Below, one piece after another: positions 23,801 through 34,708 of a stretch of 64,000 nucleotides of DNA. The DNA is taken from positions 682,001 to 746,000 of the forward strand of contig JAGTWJ010000003.1 in NCBI GenBank assembly GCA_020064725.1. Reading direction: 5' to 3'. Both the position numbers and the translations under genes were made by a program. The notes below the pieces were generated by a model. That model was not told the DNA's origin. It made no database searches and saw nothing but the letters and a program-made list of their open reading frames with translations. Each line of letters starts with the position of its first letter. The stretch's first letter is position 1. The stretch comes from Drechslerella dactyloides. Lineage: Eukaryota; Ascomycota; Orbiliomycetes; Orbiliales; Orbiliaceae.

Positions 23801-26295
23801 AGGCCAGACGATGTTTGTTCCCTCCGCGGATTGATGGCAACGAGGGCCGGGGATTCCAGATTAACCACCCAGCTTTCCTTGAATTTGATGACGGTATGTG
23901 GCCGTGATAGGAGAATAATATCATCTGCGAATGAAAGTTAGGGTATGGCTGGCTGCATTCCCAAGGAGCAGGGCTCACCAGCATCTGAAAGGACAGGGAA
24001 TGACATGCATAGGCGTAGGCGTAGTGATCGTGTTGATGGTGGTGCTGGTATTACTAAAGCACCACCAATTCGAGGTGGGCCGCGACGAGAGATAAATTCA
24101 GGCGAGTGGGATTGTTTTGGGATGGAGCATCGAAGACGTCGCTTTGGAAGGATCGGGAGAGCAGGCGATGGAGCGAGATGATGGAGGAAGCTGTGGGTGA
24201 TTACTCGAGAATTTATGTGTGAGCTACACGGCTAGAAATTAATGACTGCAATATTGCGCCCAAATTAAGCAGCGGCTGGAATGGTCCTTGACCTCGTTAA
24301 TATCGAACTGGCCGGGAACCAGTCGAAAGCGTTCAACCTCGCCAGTGCCCGCCTCCCTTCGAGTGACGCTGTCTCTAGATGCCTATAAAATGCGTTGGGA
24401 GTGTTGCAAAGTGCGAGTGAGCTGTGTTCATTCGGCTCCGGAAACATGCTTTCACATCACCAGACCTGGTCTCGGAAACCAATCCTTCCTTACGTCTGGT
24501 CTCGTAGGTATTCCGGGGTTTGAATGAGTGGGTGAGTAGGACTCGATACCTTGAAGATGGAAAAGAAACGACGGCAGGTAGCCGGCAACTCTGGCCATGT
24601 GGGTATCGACGAGACTCAAGATTGGAAGCGAAGCTTCTGTTTGCTGTATGCTAGAACATTGAAGAAACTTTTGCTTTGCGCGTGATGCATGATGAAGAGA
24701 GCAGGTGATGGAATGAGATAAAGGAAGAAGCAGCGCTGATCGGTGGGGAGAGATAGGCAAGCATTCGCATTCGCACTCGCATTCGCACATCAAGCTCGCA
24801 GCTCAACCCACAATCGATGAATTGTGGCATGACTATCGTGGAAATTTGACGTTGCACAGTCTCGCTTCTAGAGCTAGACCAAATGTTGCACTTTTGGGCT
24901 GGTGTCCATGGACAGTACGTGTGCTACGTGCGAGTATATCCATATCCACAGGGTATTGGCAATCCCACCCGAGCACGAGCAGCTATCCACCAAGCACCAA
25001 GCGAAAAGAACCCGCAGCATGCAACAAACGGAGCTCACTGATTGGTTTCTGGTCTCAATATAAGCTCTCTCATGTATAAAGCTTGCCATGGGTTTTAAAG
25101 CTGAAGGTGACACCAGCGCTCAACCCAGCCGCCAACATGCAACAAACTGGCTTATCTGCACATCGTCGCAGTCGCATGAACCCACAGCGCGGCGCTCGGT
25201 TTGCCGCGGTACGACAACTCTTCTGCGGTGCAAGCTGAGGCAGCTCAATTGAGCTCGAGCTCGGTACTCGAGGCTTGCGCTCTTGTGCAAGTTTGCTTTG
25301 GGGAGCGGATTTCGGGGCTAAAGAGGAGAAAAATGCGAAAGCTAACAGTCCGAGTCACGTCCTCTGAAGAGACTGACTCGCCTCGATGCCAGAGACTGAC
25401 GATGGATTGGCTGTTGGAAGACGCTATGCAGCTCGTCAGCTCCGACCTGCATTTTCGTCCCTAGAGTCGACTACGTCAATGCAGCATTGGAGCCAGATTT
25501 TATAGCGCCGACAGTCTTGCTTCTAGGATTTTGGGCTTTGGTACCTTGAACCGACAATCTTGAGAGCTGCATACTTTCAACTGTGGTTCATTTTTTTATA
25601 CAAAGCTGTGGGTAAATTCTGATTTTTGCGTCAGGCTGTGCTCCGTCGTCTCTCCACTATACTCGGCTGGAAAATGCAGGGATTCAGAACCAGGGACTCA
25701 GCTATCTAACGAGACCCTTCAGCCGAAAAAGCTGGGGTAGTAACAAGGGCCGAGATCGCTAGGCTATAGGATTCCAGGAGCCGGCCTCGATATATCGATA
25801 TGGCTAGGCCGATATTATATCTGTGTTATAGGCGGCCTGAGCTGCTTGCGGTTCGTGAATTCGATCAATCGATTAGATATAGAGACTAGAGCTCCTCTAG
25901 AACACTGACACGTCGCAGTAGTAGAGATATCTAGATGTAGAAGGAGGAGTGCAGTTCTCGCATGATCGAACACGGGGAAACAGGAACACCTCGATATCTT
26001 ATGATATCGATACCGCTTCAGTCCCAAAGTCTCTGGAATATACGATGCTGGGGAGAGAAATACGTTGCCTCGCGAGCCAGACAGCCGTACGTTAATGTAC
26101 CGGCGAAGTTTGGTTTACGAGACAAAGAAATACGTCGGTAGGAGGAATATAAATAGGACACCATCAGCCCGTTGTCATGACCTCCAGCTATTCAAGCTCT
26201 TTTTCAACAGCCGGCTTCATCCACCCTCGCACAGCTTAATCTCAACCAACAAAAGAATCCCCTGATACAGCATATCAATACCAGAAACAGCAAGA
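20846..26295. other. 5.4-kb gene-poor spacer
   Basis: This follows the tannase promoter (the stretch just upstream of 20845) and runs to the small secreted protein. GC is moderate and the frames are short. Opposing open frames at 23033-23482 (plus, TTG start) and 23173-23478 (minus) overlap and match nothing. A short CATTCG-type hexamer run lies at 24762-24788. No gene, tRNA or intact element was recognised; degraded sequence cannot be excluded. Confidence 0.45.
26148..26154 (+). promoter_or_regulatory. Putative TATA box of the small secreted protein gene
   Basis: TATAAAT lies about 140 bp before the ATG at 26296, a normal spacing for a fungal gene with a short leader. It is followed by a pyrimidine-rich stretch and CAACC/ACAGCAAGA-type sequence near the start codon. 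Confidence 0.4.
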
Positions 26296-26529
26296 ATGAA
26301 GCTTATCAGCACTATCATCGTTACCATTCTTTCCGTCACAGCCATGGCAGCACCTGCGCCGGCGCCGGCGCCGGTACCAGTACCAGTCCCGTATGACTGT
26401 TCAACCATGTATCAGGGCTCTTGTCCCCCAGGTTTTGTTTGCGACGTATATGCTAGCTCATATCACTATTTGGACTGGGACGGCTCGGAATACTGGTACG
26501 GCGCAGAAGCTGGCATAAGTTGCCAATAA
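26296..26529 (+). CDS. Small secreted Cys-containing protein (effector-like)
   Basis: A 77-residue single-exon protein. A clear signal peptide (MKLISTIIVTILSVTAMA) precedes a Pro-Ala/Pro-Val repeat (about 20-32) and a short mature region of about 45 residues with four cysteines, enough for two disulfides. The tail is rich in Tyr, Trp, Asp and Gly (YHYLDWDGSEYWYG). The ATG sits in CAAGAATGA, and a TATA-like box is about 140 bp upstream. The PA/PV tract is encoded by a GC-rich imperfect repeat. Family not recognised. Size, secretion signal, cysteines and an isolated position in a gene-poor region are common to fungal effectors and to secreted antimicrobial or surface peptides; no activity is shown. 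Confidence 0.7.
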   Translation: MKLISTIIVTILSVTAMAAPAPAPAPVPVPVPYDCSTMYQGSCPPGFVCDVYASSYHYLDWDGSEYWYGAEAGISCQ

Positions 26530-27601
26530 TCAAAACCGAGGTTCGTGCATATTGTTGTCTCTCTTATAACTTGTCAATCAGGATGAATATCTAATAACTT
26601 TGAAGAATTCTAGCGTCACGAGGTCTCGATGTGTGGAACTGCGAGCGAAAGTGGCAGCAGCTAGCTGGTGGATATATAGGGATGATATCAGGACAAGCTT
26701 TGTATATTGAGAAGAATTGAAATCGAATCCTGGCCAGGTAGATCTCGAGGGAGTTCGAGCCATGCATGTTCCAATGGATTATTCGGGAGCAAGATCACAA
26801 GAGGAGGGATCCTGGCCGATGTCGAGAAGTCGACTCAACGTCGTGTAAATAAGTATTCTTGGTGGAACCAATCATATCACTTGAGTGTTAGTACGTACTC
26901 GTTGGTTGAACTGAGCACGAGATTACACAATACGGTTCACTTGAGACTTAACAACATTCGCGAAATACAATACTAGCAATGGCCAAAATAACGGGCATGA
27001 ACTTTGGTCCAAGAGATTGACAGCCTGTTTTCGCACCATCAAATGATATCGTATAGAACTGTAGACCGCGGCAAGGGAGTGTTTAGTTTGTACTTAAGAC
27101 CATAGAGAACTGCAGGTGCCTGTACGTATTCCGGACATTCCATGGAGCCAATGCAAAGCCACAGTGCAGTGCAACACGGCGCCACCTTTGTGGAGCTTGA
27201 TGAAGCCAGGTTACGTATATATACCAAAGGATACTCAGATAGAGCTTATATATATATTCTGGCCCCAGACTCAATGCATTGTGTCGGGGCATCGCCGGAT
27301 GCATGCGTGTTGACGATGCGATGCGATGCGGTGCAGCTGCAGCCGGGGGGCAAATGCAATGGAACGCGGCCGGGCGGACCAATTAATATTAATACGGCGA
27401 GACATGACATGACAGGATCCAGGAAATTTAAAGCAGGCATGGCGCATCACGTCACATCGCGCATCGCCTAACTCCATCCATCGATTCTACCATTCAGGCT
27501 CTTCTCCCTTCTCTCCTCCACCGACACGTCTCCACCGTCTCTAGTCATATCATATCCAGCCGTCCGCGAATTGCGTTTACACGATATAATAATATACAGC
27601 C
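26530..27601. other. Spacer and promoter of the M20 peptidase gene
   Basis: 1.07 kb of moderate GC. The last 150 bp before 27602 are pyrimidine-rich (TCTTCTCCCTTCTCTCCTCC), typical of a fungal core promoter and leader. No other feature was recognised. Confidence 0.5.
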
Positions 27602-29110
27602 ATGCGCCTGCACAGCTCGCCCCGGCTGCTCGCGCTGTCCGTCGCGCCGCTCGTCGTCAACAGCCTGCAGCTCCCCTTCGGCATCACCCTCCCCGCCGCC
27701 CTCGACAGCCGGCTGTCCTCCCTGCGGACCGCCGTGACGCAAATCCAGGTCCCCTCGTTCATCAACAAGATCATCGACCCGACTGGCTCCTCGCCGCTGC
27801 TCTCACTCCACCGCGATCTGGTCGGCATCCCGTCCGTCACAGGCGACGAGGAGGCCGTCGCGCGCTTCCTCGAGGCGTACCTGCTCGCGAAAAACTTCCG
27901 CGTGGAGCTGATACCCGTCGCGTCGCCGGAATACCCGGCTGGTCAGAAGCGGTACAACGTCCTCGCGTATCCCGCCGGTGGGTCCCGCAAGGCTCCGATC
28001 CTGCTCACGAGCCACATCGACACCGTCCCGCCGTTCATCCCGTTCAAGGATGGCTTGCGCACCGTCTACGGCCGCGGCTCCTGCGACGCGAAGGCGTCCG
28101 TCGCCGCGCAGATTATCGCGGTGGAAGAGCTTCTCGCCGCCAATGCCGTCACGGAGGATACCGTTGCGCTGCTGTTCGTCGTCGGCGAGGAGACCACCGG
28201 CGACGGCATGCGGCATATGAACACGCTCGATATGCAATGGGACGCCGTCGTGTTCGGCGAGCCAACGGAGCTCAAGCTCGCCGTGGGGCATAAGGGCCTC
28301 GCGATGCTGACGGTCGAAGCGAGGGGCCGCGCGAGTCATTCCGGGTATCCGAATCTCGGCGTGAATGCGAACAGCCACCTGATCAATGCGCTGTACAAGC
28401 TGGATCATCTAACGCTGCCGTCGTCCAAGTTGCTGGGAAACAGCACGTTGAACGTGGGCATGATGACCGGCGGGGTCGCGGCGAACGTGATCCCCGCGTT
28501 CGCGTCCGCGGAGGTGGCGATTCGGATCGCGGCAAAGTCGTTCCAGGAGGTGAAGGACATCGTCGAGGGCGCGCTGAAGGACGTCGAGGGCGTCGAGGCG
28601 ACGTGGAAGCAGCCCTTCTACGACCCCGTCTTCTGCGACCACGACATTGAAGGTACATCCCACCCCTTACCACACTATACACCGTATGGACAAGTTTACT
28701 GATATGTATATGATATCTGGGCAGGCTTCGACACGATCGCGACGAGCTACGGCACCGACATTCCAAACCTAGCTGGCAAGCACAAAAAATACCTCTACGG
28801 GCCCGGCAGCATCCTCGTCGCCCACGGCGACAACGAGAAAATCGACAAGTCAGACCTCTACGAGGCCGTAAAAGGATACAAGCGCATCGTAAAGGGCATC
28901 CTAAACGCCAAGGCCGTCGCCATCGTTCCGCCTGAGTCCGCATCCGCATCCGCACCCGTCGTCACTGAAGCGGAGACGGTTGAGGCCGTTACCGTCAGCG
29001 CGAAGGTCGAGGTGCCGGAGGTCCCCGCGAACCGCGGGGCGGAAGGGAAGAATGGCAAGGACGAGGAGAAGGTGGAGTATGTCACTATCCTGCCGGTGGA
29101 TACCGCGTAG
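27602..29110 (+). CDS. Secreted peptidase M20 family carboxypeptidase
   Basis: M20A metallopeptidases use a two-zinc site to cleave C-terminal residues or related amide bonds. Two exons (27602-28652, 28725-29110; 72-bp intron) give 478 aa. The N-terminus (RLLALSVAPLVVNS) reads as a signal peptide. Zinc and catalytic residues are in place: H138 and D140 (LLTSHIDTVPP), bridging D162 (GRGSCDAKAS), general base E196 with ligand E197 (VVGEETTGDG), E220 (FGEPTELKLA) and H384 (GSILVAHGDNEKI). The dimerisation-type segment GRASHSGYPNLG follows. A C-terminal extension of about 70 residues, rich in Ala, Val and Glu, goes beyond the usual fold. It is closest to the fungal probable carboxypeptidase / acetylornithine deacetylase-like group; the secretory signal argues for an extracellular or vacuolar peptidase rather than arginine synthesis. 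Confidence 0.92.
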
Positions 29111-30860
29111 TGTGTGGGCCTTCCGTGGGTATAGCGCTACGATGGATAAGTGGCAGGTGGGACTTTGTTATCGGTTGGGCTTCCGGTTGGCTGACCGGCG
29201 GGGTGGAATATACATCTACATGAACGGTACATTACCTAGGGTCGGTCTTTCCTTTCTTGAGTTTCGGGGTGTCTGCGGTGGGGTGGGTATAGTATAGCGT
29301 TCCTTCTTTATATCAGCTGGTTTTCATTCACCATGGTCATTGTTTCGTAACGCATTTTGTTTCCACTCAGTCAGAAAACAAAGCTGCCGATTGAGTTTGC
29401 ATTCCTAATTTACAGAGGGAAAGAAAAATTATGGCATGCATGTAGTAAGTATATCTTGTGTCTCTAGTATCCAAAAGAATCATGTATTGTACTCATTTGT
29501 ATCATCTATTGAAATCAAAAATCTTGATCATCTATTTCTATCGAATGAACATGAAAATACAGCAGGGATACTTTGATATATCTCTTGGTATGCCCCTTTA
29601 CCAATTGACCCGACGGTCTTCCCAATCATGTAAGACAGAGCCATGGAGTTGAGTTACGTGGACGGCTGGATCCGAGCGTCGGCAGTCGGCGGAACGTGTC
29701 GGGAAGAATTGTGGTACTGGGACGCAGATCGGCGGCGTGCAGAACGTAATGCACCACGTCAGTCGCCAGGGCCGGGTTCTGGGGTCCGTTCAATTCTGCT
29801 GCGAGGAAAGCTCATGGTATCGGTGCTACATATATCCGGCTAGCTGTTTATACTGCACAGCAAGGGGTCGCTTGTTGTATAACTAAGATCAGGCTATCGT
29901 GATGTGATGTGATTGTATAATTCCTCTGCATCGATGTAAGAATATAGTATAATGTAGTTAACTCCAGAATCTAGAACTCGTCTCTTTTGAAAAATTATCA
30001 TTGTTACGTGTACGTGTCAGCGTCTCTCGACGCCATGCCACGAATCATGGCAGCAGTGTCGTTTACGACGTTTGTCAGGAGTAGAAGTATGTGTGTGTGT
30101 GTGCCTGCATGTGCATGAGTGAGTGACAGACGTGCATATGCGCGTCGATAGAGTTTAGCCTTCTTTAGCTTTCTTTACCCGGCCCAGCGAGCGAGAGTGA
30201 TACCATGCCGGCGCCGGTAGATGTGCGCACCGAGCACCGAGGGGTCGGGACGGGTGATACTCTTGACGGTAGGGATTTTCCTGGCTTGCGTGGTCCGGTT
30301 TGCCGGCCCGGCTGGGATCTCGCTTGACCGTGTTACTTGGAGTGCTATGCTCAACGCAGTCCTTGGTGGTGGGAGCTGTTGTATCGGTGTGAAGATGGTC
30401 GATTGGTGTCGATTAGTGTTCTTGTCTTTGGTCATACATATTTTGAAATGCCATTAATTTGCTGTGAAATAAGGGAGGATGAGAGAAGGTGGTGTGGATG
30501 CGCACGGTTCGGCGCGCGCGGGCTGGAATTACGTGGTCACGCCGGGTCGTGTATCGGCGGGAGGTGTGCGTACCCACACCCAAGAGTCCTCCGACCCCAC
30601 GCACACGGTGGCGAATCGATGTGAGAGGGGAAAAGAGGGCACGCGACAATCTGCCTGGAGGCAATTGAGGGTTGTGACTACATTTTAATGACGCGGTGAT
30701 GCATGCCGCGATGTCGTGGTGTCGTGGAGTCGAGGCTAAGTGGTGGTGTCGTTCGGGCGTGCACTCGACACAACGCTTTTGAACTGCACGCTTCCTCACG
30801 TCGGCCGCACCTCCACCACTCCACGCGGTAGACTTCTGTATTGCCATCGCCGCCGCGCAA
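29111..30860. other. 1.75-kb spacer, M20 peptidase to HAD-like gene
   Basis: AT-rich left half, a short GT run near 30090-30102, and GC-richer sequence before the next gene. The 66-codon frame at 29643-29843 is not convincing. No RNA gene or repeat family was recognised. Confidence 0.5.
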
Positions 30861-32165
30861 ATGTCGACGGTGACGCGGGCTCCCCGCATCGCCCATCTGG
30901 TCCTCGACTTTGATCAGACGGTCACCGTCTCGGACACCCTCTCCACGCTCGCATCCGCCTCGCCGCTGCCCGATGCCAAAGTCGTCTTTGAAGCACTCAC
31001 GGACGCCTATCTAAAAGACTACGCTGCCCACTCAGAATCGTACCCAACACCGACAAGCGTGCAGGATGAGGCTGCCTTCCTCGCGAGTCTCCGGTCTGTC
31101 GAGCAGCGGAGCATCGAGAGAGTGGAGGAGTCAGGACTATTCACAGGCGTCACGACAGCCGATATCGCGGCCGCTGCACGCCGCGTGGCGGTGCGACGGC
31201 CGACGGAACTTGCGGCGCTGATGTCGCAGGTCCTGCGGGGTGACTATCCCACATGTGCAGCGTGTGATGCAGGTATTAAAAGTGAGAATGTGGTCGCTGG
31301 CAGGGTGTCGATTGTCAGCGTCAACTGGTCGGAGACGTTCATCAGACATGTTCTCCTCGCCCTGTCGGCGTCGGAGCGGACGGCCGAAGCGGATTTCGCC
31401 AGGGTGGAGATCTACGCGAACAACCTGGTCGCGGAACCTTCTGACGGAGGCGGCGTGGCGACGGGGAAGCTTGACAGGCGGTTCGGCGCGCATGGGCTGT
31501 GGACGGCAGCCGACAAGTTGCGGATTCTCGATGACATCTTAGCTATACATTCCTCCCTCTCATCGAATTCACTGCCAGCTTCGCCTTCATCTTCGTGTTT
31601 GGAGTCGTCGAGGACGGGGCCACCACCGTCCGGAGGAAGTGACCTTGCAAGTCAACCTGCTCCAGCCGCTGTGGATACCGCAGGGACAGGCGTGGAAAAT
31701 TTCCCACCACCACAACCACCAAGATCAGAAGATAACGGAGAAAGAGGAAGAATCTCGCTAAGGGAGGGCTACGAATGTGGATGGTGTGAGAGGGGCCTCA
31801 CGGTCTACGTGGGGGATTCCGCAACGGATTTTGCCGCGTTAGTATTGCACGACAGAGTGGATCGAGGGTTTGTGATGGGCTGCTCCCAGCGCGATAACGG
31901 TTCTCTGCTGGCTATCTGTCGCCGGCGGGGCGTCAAATTCCTCAGCAGAGATGGAATCCGAGAGGGCGACGCTGAAGGGGACGGAGAGAAAGAGGGAGGG
32001 CGAGGTGGAGCTTCGCATGAAACAGAACTCCAACAGCTGGCGGGTGGAGATGGGGATGGGGATTGGGATGGAGCTCCCCTCCGGCCGCTGTATCGAGTGG
32101 CCGGGTGGAGCGAGCTGCTGGAGTGTCTACGGCACCCCGACAGGTGGAAATACAGCCTGACGTGA
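30861..32165 (+). CDS. HAD-superfamily phosphatase-like protein
   Basis: HAD phosphatases form a phospho-aspartate intermediate. This single-exon gene encodes 434 aa. Motif I is DFDQT (D16, D18, T20); motif II is the Ser in VSVNWS (S153); motif III Lys is K219 (TAADKLRIL); motif IV is VGDSATD (D319, D323). All catalytic residues are therefore present. The spacing and the DFD..VSDT start resemble phosphoserine phosphatase-like and PHOSPHO-type fungal HADs. Residues about 231-309 form a Ser/Pro-rich low-complexity insertion between motifs III and IV, and a Gly/Asp/Glu-rich insertion precedes the C-terminal GWSELLECL segment. The substrate cannot be deduced. The start ATG is the first in frame after a GC-rich leader. 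No intron is needed to keep the frame. Confidence 0.85.
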   Translation: MSTVTRAPRIAHLVLDFDQTVTVSDTLSTLASASPLPDAKVVFEALTDAYLKDYAAHSESYPTPTSVQDEAAFLASLRSVEQRSIERVEESGLFTGVTTADIAAAARRVAVRRPTELAALMSQVLRGDYPTCAACDAGIKSENVVAGRVSIVSVNWSETFIRHVLLALSASERTAEADFARVEIYANNLVAEPSDGGGVATGKLDRRFGAHGLWTAADKLRILDDILAIHSSLSSNSLPASPSSSCLESSRTGPPPSGGSDLASQPAPAAVDTAGTGVENFPPPQPPRSEDNGERGRISLREGYECGWCERGLTVYVGDSATDFAALVLHDRVDRGFVMGCSQRDNGSLLAICRRRGVKFLSRDGIREGDAEGDGEKEGGRGGASHETELQQLAGGDGDGDWDGAPLRPLYRVAGWSELLECLRHPDRWKYSLT

Positions 32166-33868
32166 ACCGGCCTCGAGATACCATCGATGCCTCAGCACAA
32201 GACTGCCTCTGTATGCAGGGAGTCCTTTTTGTGCGGGCTTGCTTGAAATTCGTTAGTCGGCCTCGTTGCCAATTTCAGAAGAGGGAGCGACAAGTGCAAT
32301 ATGTCCTCCATATGATTGCAATCTCAGCTGAACATCATATCATATCATATCATATCAGCCCGCCATCATGATCCTGACACGACGCACGACACACTTGCGA
32401 TCCCTACAACCGCCCTCTGCAAATTGGAACACCGATGAGCTGCCCTCTCTCGATGCCCAGCACACAGTCTCAGCATTTTAATTTGACTGTGTCTTTCGCG
32501 AACCGGGTTAGCAACGCTAATCCGGGGGCATGTGACCGGCCTCCGGGCGGACTCGCTCCAACCGCGCTGTCCAATCGCTCATGCACATCATGCAGGCCGG
32601 CGGTGGGGCCCCCCAAGTGACTGAATTTCAATTGACGGTGCCACGCACTGCCCTAGCGCGGGCTCTCGCAGCGTTAGCGTACCAGACGGCCGGGACGAAA
32701 AAAAAACAAGGCCACAAGCACCCAAGCACCGAGTGCTCGAGTCCCAACCCTTCCCCCGGCCGGTGCTGAGCCTTTGGGAACCGATTCCGCTGCCTCCGCA
32801 CAGGGAATAGCCAGCGCGAGGGCGCGGTAAAATGGTCGTCTTGGGCTAGTTGGTTGGTGCCCCTGTCCGTCCTGCACCGTTCGTTCGTTCGTCAGCTCGC
32901 TCGTTCGTTTCGTTCGAAGGAGAAGGGGATTCTCCATCCAGACAGGCGGACGGAGGAAGGAGAGTTCGGCCAGATTGACATGGACATCCTTCGCACCGTA
33001 TTTAATGCAATGCAGCTGCTGTTCGCACACCTGCCATGCCTGCAGGCGACGATGGTCTGCAATACAAGTTCACAGCCGGCGTCGTAGGCCGTCCCAGAGC
33101 AAATCAGAGTTCCGTCCCGACAACCAGGTAGCCTGTCGCTGGCCGTCCTGCTTCCCAAGCGCTGCGAGTTTGCTGCCCAGTTTGCTGGTACGGGACTGGA
33201 TTGATTCGATCGGATCCGTCGAAATCGCTCGCTTTGCTTTCCTGCTTTCGAGCCGGATCCCACCCACCACGGCCATCCCTCCATCCTCCAATCCATCCAT
33301 CCATCCAACTGACGGGGCAGGCCAAGGCGACGAAGGCACGGCAGGCAGACACGCCATCCAACAGACGCAGCCGCCAGCGTTTTTTTGACTCTTCTCTTTC
33401 CAGACCAGCTGTGGAGGCCCGGGCGGCGGACGGTGTGCGCTTTCCGACGATAAAAGGCAAGCTGCTGGCCGATGGGAGTGGTATCTTCTGGCCGTCCTCC
33501 ACCCGCCGGCTCTGCGTCTCCAGCGACGGCCCGGATGCATCTGCGCTTCCGATAACGACACCCGCCCGCTGTCGCTTCCGAACCGACTCTTCTCGACGAC
33601 ATCCTTCGAATTATATTGCATTCAGTTGATTGTGGGATCGATTGCGTGGTTGAATAGCGATACTGACGGCGGTGGTGTCTGCGTTGTTGGGCTGGCAGAA
33701 TTGGATTCAACCCAGCTGCCTCTTCTCCCCGTCTTCTTCTCCGCACGGCCAGCCGTCAGGGGATGGCGATACTCCACCTCGACGGATTGAAGATACGCAG
33801 ATACGCCCCGTATCACCCCGTCTGACCTGAAGCCTCATCCCTTGTTGAGAGAGCGTCGACCGCCCGCC
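32166..33868. other. 1.7-kb spacer before the F-box gene
   Basis: Contains a CATAT tandem repeat and GC-rich, GTTC/TTCG- and ATCC-repeat-bearing sequence in the right half (for example the CGTT/TCGT run near 32880-32920 and ATCCATCC near 33290-33305). Open frames on both strands overlap and look non-coding. Confidence 0.5.
32336..32355 (+). repeat. CATAT tandem repeat (4 units)
   Basis: Four exact CATAT units about 170 bp after the stop of the HAD-like gene. A short simple repeat. Confidence 0.8.
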
Positions 33869-34708
33869 ATGCCGCTCGACCTGCTCGCGCTGCCGGACGA
33901 CGTGCTCCTCATGATCATGTCCTACGGCGACAACGCCAGCCTGCTCGCCCTGCGCGCTGCCAACTCGCGCTTCAACGGCCTGCTGCTCACCTACCCGCGC
34001 CAAATCTGCGACCAGATCATCACCGCCCACTTTGGCGACCCCTTCATCGCCCACTTCTTCCAGGAGCCGACGGACCTGGAGACCCGCGTCTGGGGCCTGC
34101 GCTCCCGCTTCGACGGCTTCCCTTACCACATCCGCCAGCTGCGCCGCTTCCCCGCCATCTGCGAGTACGCCGAGGCCGTCGACGACATCATGCGCATCCT
34201 CTCCACCCGCGTGCACAGCATCCGCGGGCAGCACTTCAGCATCCGCGGCCGGCGACGGCCCGGCTCGAACACCCGCCGCTGGGTGCTCATCTACTTTGCC
34301 ATGCTGTACCACCACAACACCATCGACCTGTCTTTCCTGCAGCTGCACCGCTACTGGCCGGCCGCGGTCCCGTCCATCTACTCGCCGGCCTGGGAGGAGG
34401 CCGTCGACTGGGTTGAGCGCGTGCTCATGGCCCGGATCTGGAAGACCGTCTCCGCGGCCGACATGAGCGTCGCGAGCATCTGGAGCTCGCCGAGCGAGGT
34501 GTTTCCGCTGCTGCGGACGTTCGTACGGCACACCCACCCGGCGGAGCTCGAGGCGGTCATGAACAGCTGCTACTCGCTCGAGCGGACGGGCGTGTACGAC
34601 CGCAATGTTATGACGACGTTTCGGGCAAAGATGCTGCCGTACGGCGATGTCTGCGAGACGTGGACGAGGCTGTACAAGGGGACCATCCACGACAAGAACA
34701 TCGTGTGA
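33869..34708 (+). CDS. F-box-like domain protein
   Basis: 279 residues, single exon. Residues about 3-45 (DLLALPDDVLLMIMSYGDNASLLALRAANSRF, given here only as landmarks LPDDVLLMI and LLALRAANSRF) have the Leu-Pro start and hydrophobic spacing of an F-box, which docks to Skp1 in SCF ubiquitin ligases. The rest is helical, rich in Arg, Trp and Tyr, with no repeats (no WD40 or LRR), so the target-binding part is unknown. The ATG at 33869 (GCCATGCC) is preferred; the frame extends upstream only to a TTG. Many fungal F-box-like proteins of this size have no known substrate. Confidence 0.75.
   Translation: MPLDLLALPDDVLLMIMSYGDNASLLALRAANSRFNGLLLTYPRQICDQIITAHFGDPFIAHFFQEPTDLETRVWGLRSRFDGFPYHIRQLRRFPAICEYAEAVDDIMRILSTRVHSIRGQHFSIRGRRRPGSNTRRWVLIYFAMLYHHNTIDLSFLQLHRYWPAAVPSIYSPAWEEAVDWVERVLMARIWKTVSAADMSVASIWSSPSEVFPLLRTFVRHTHPAELEAVMNSCYSLERTGVYDRNVMTTFRAKMLPYGDVCETWTRLYKGTIHDKNIV

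Noticed and set aside
33070..33746. Several overlapping minus-strand frames upstream of the F-box gene
   Set aside because: Three frames are open at once in GC-rich promoter sequence; compositions are Arg/Ser-rich and mutually overlapping.
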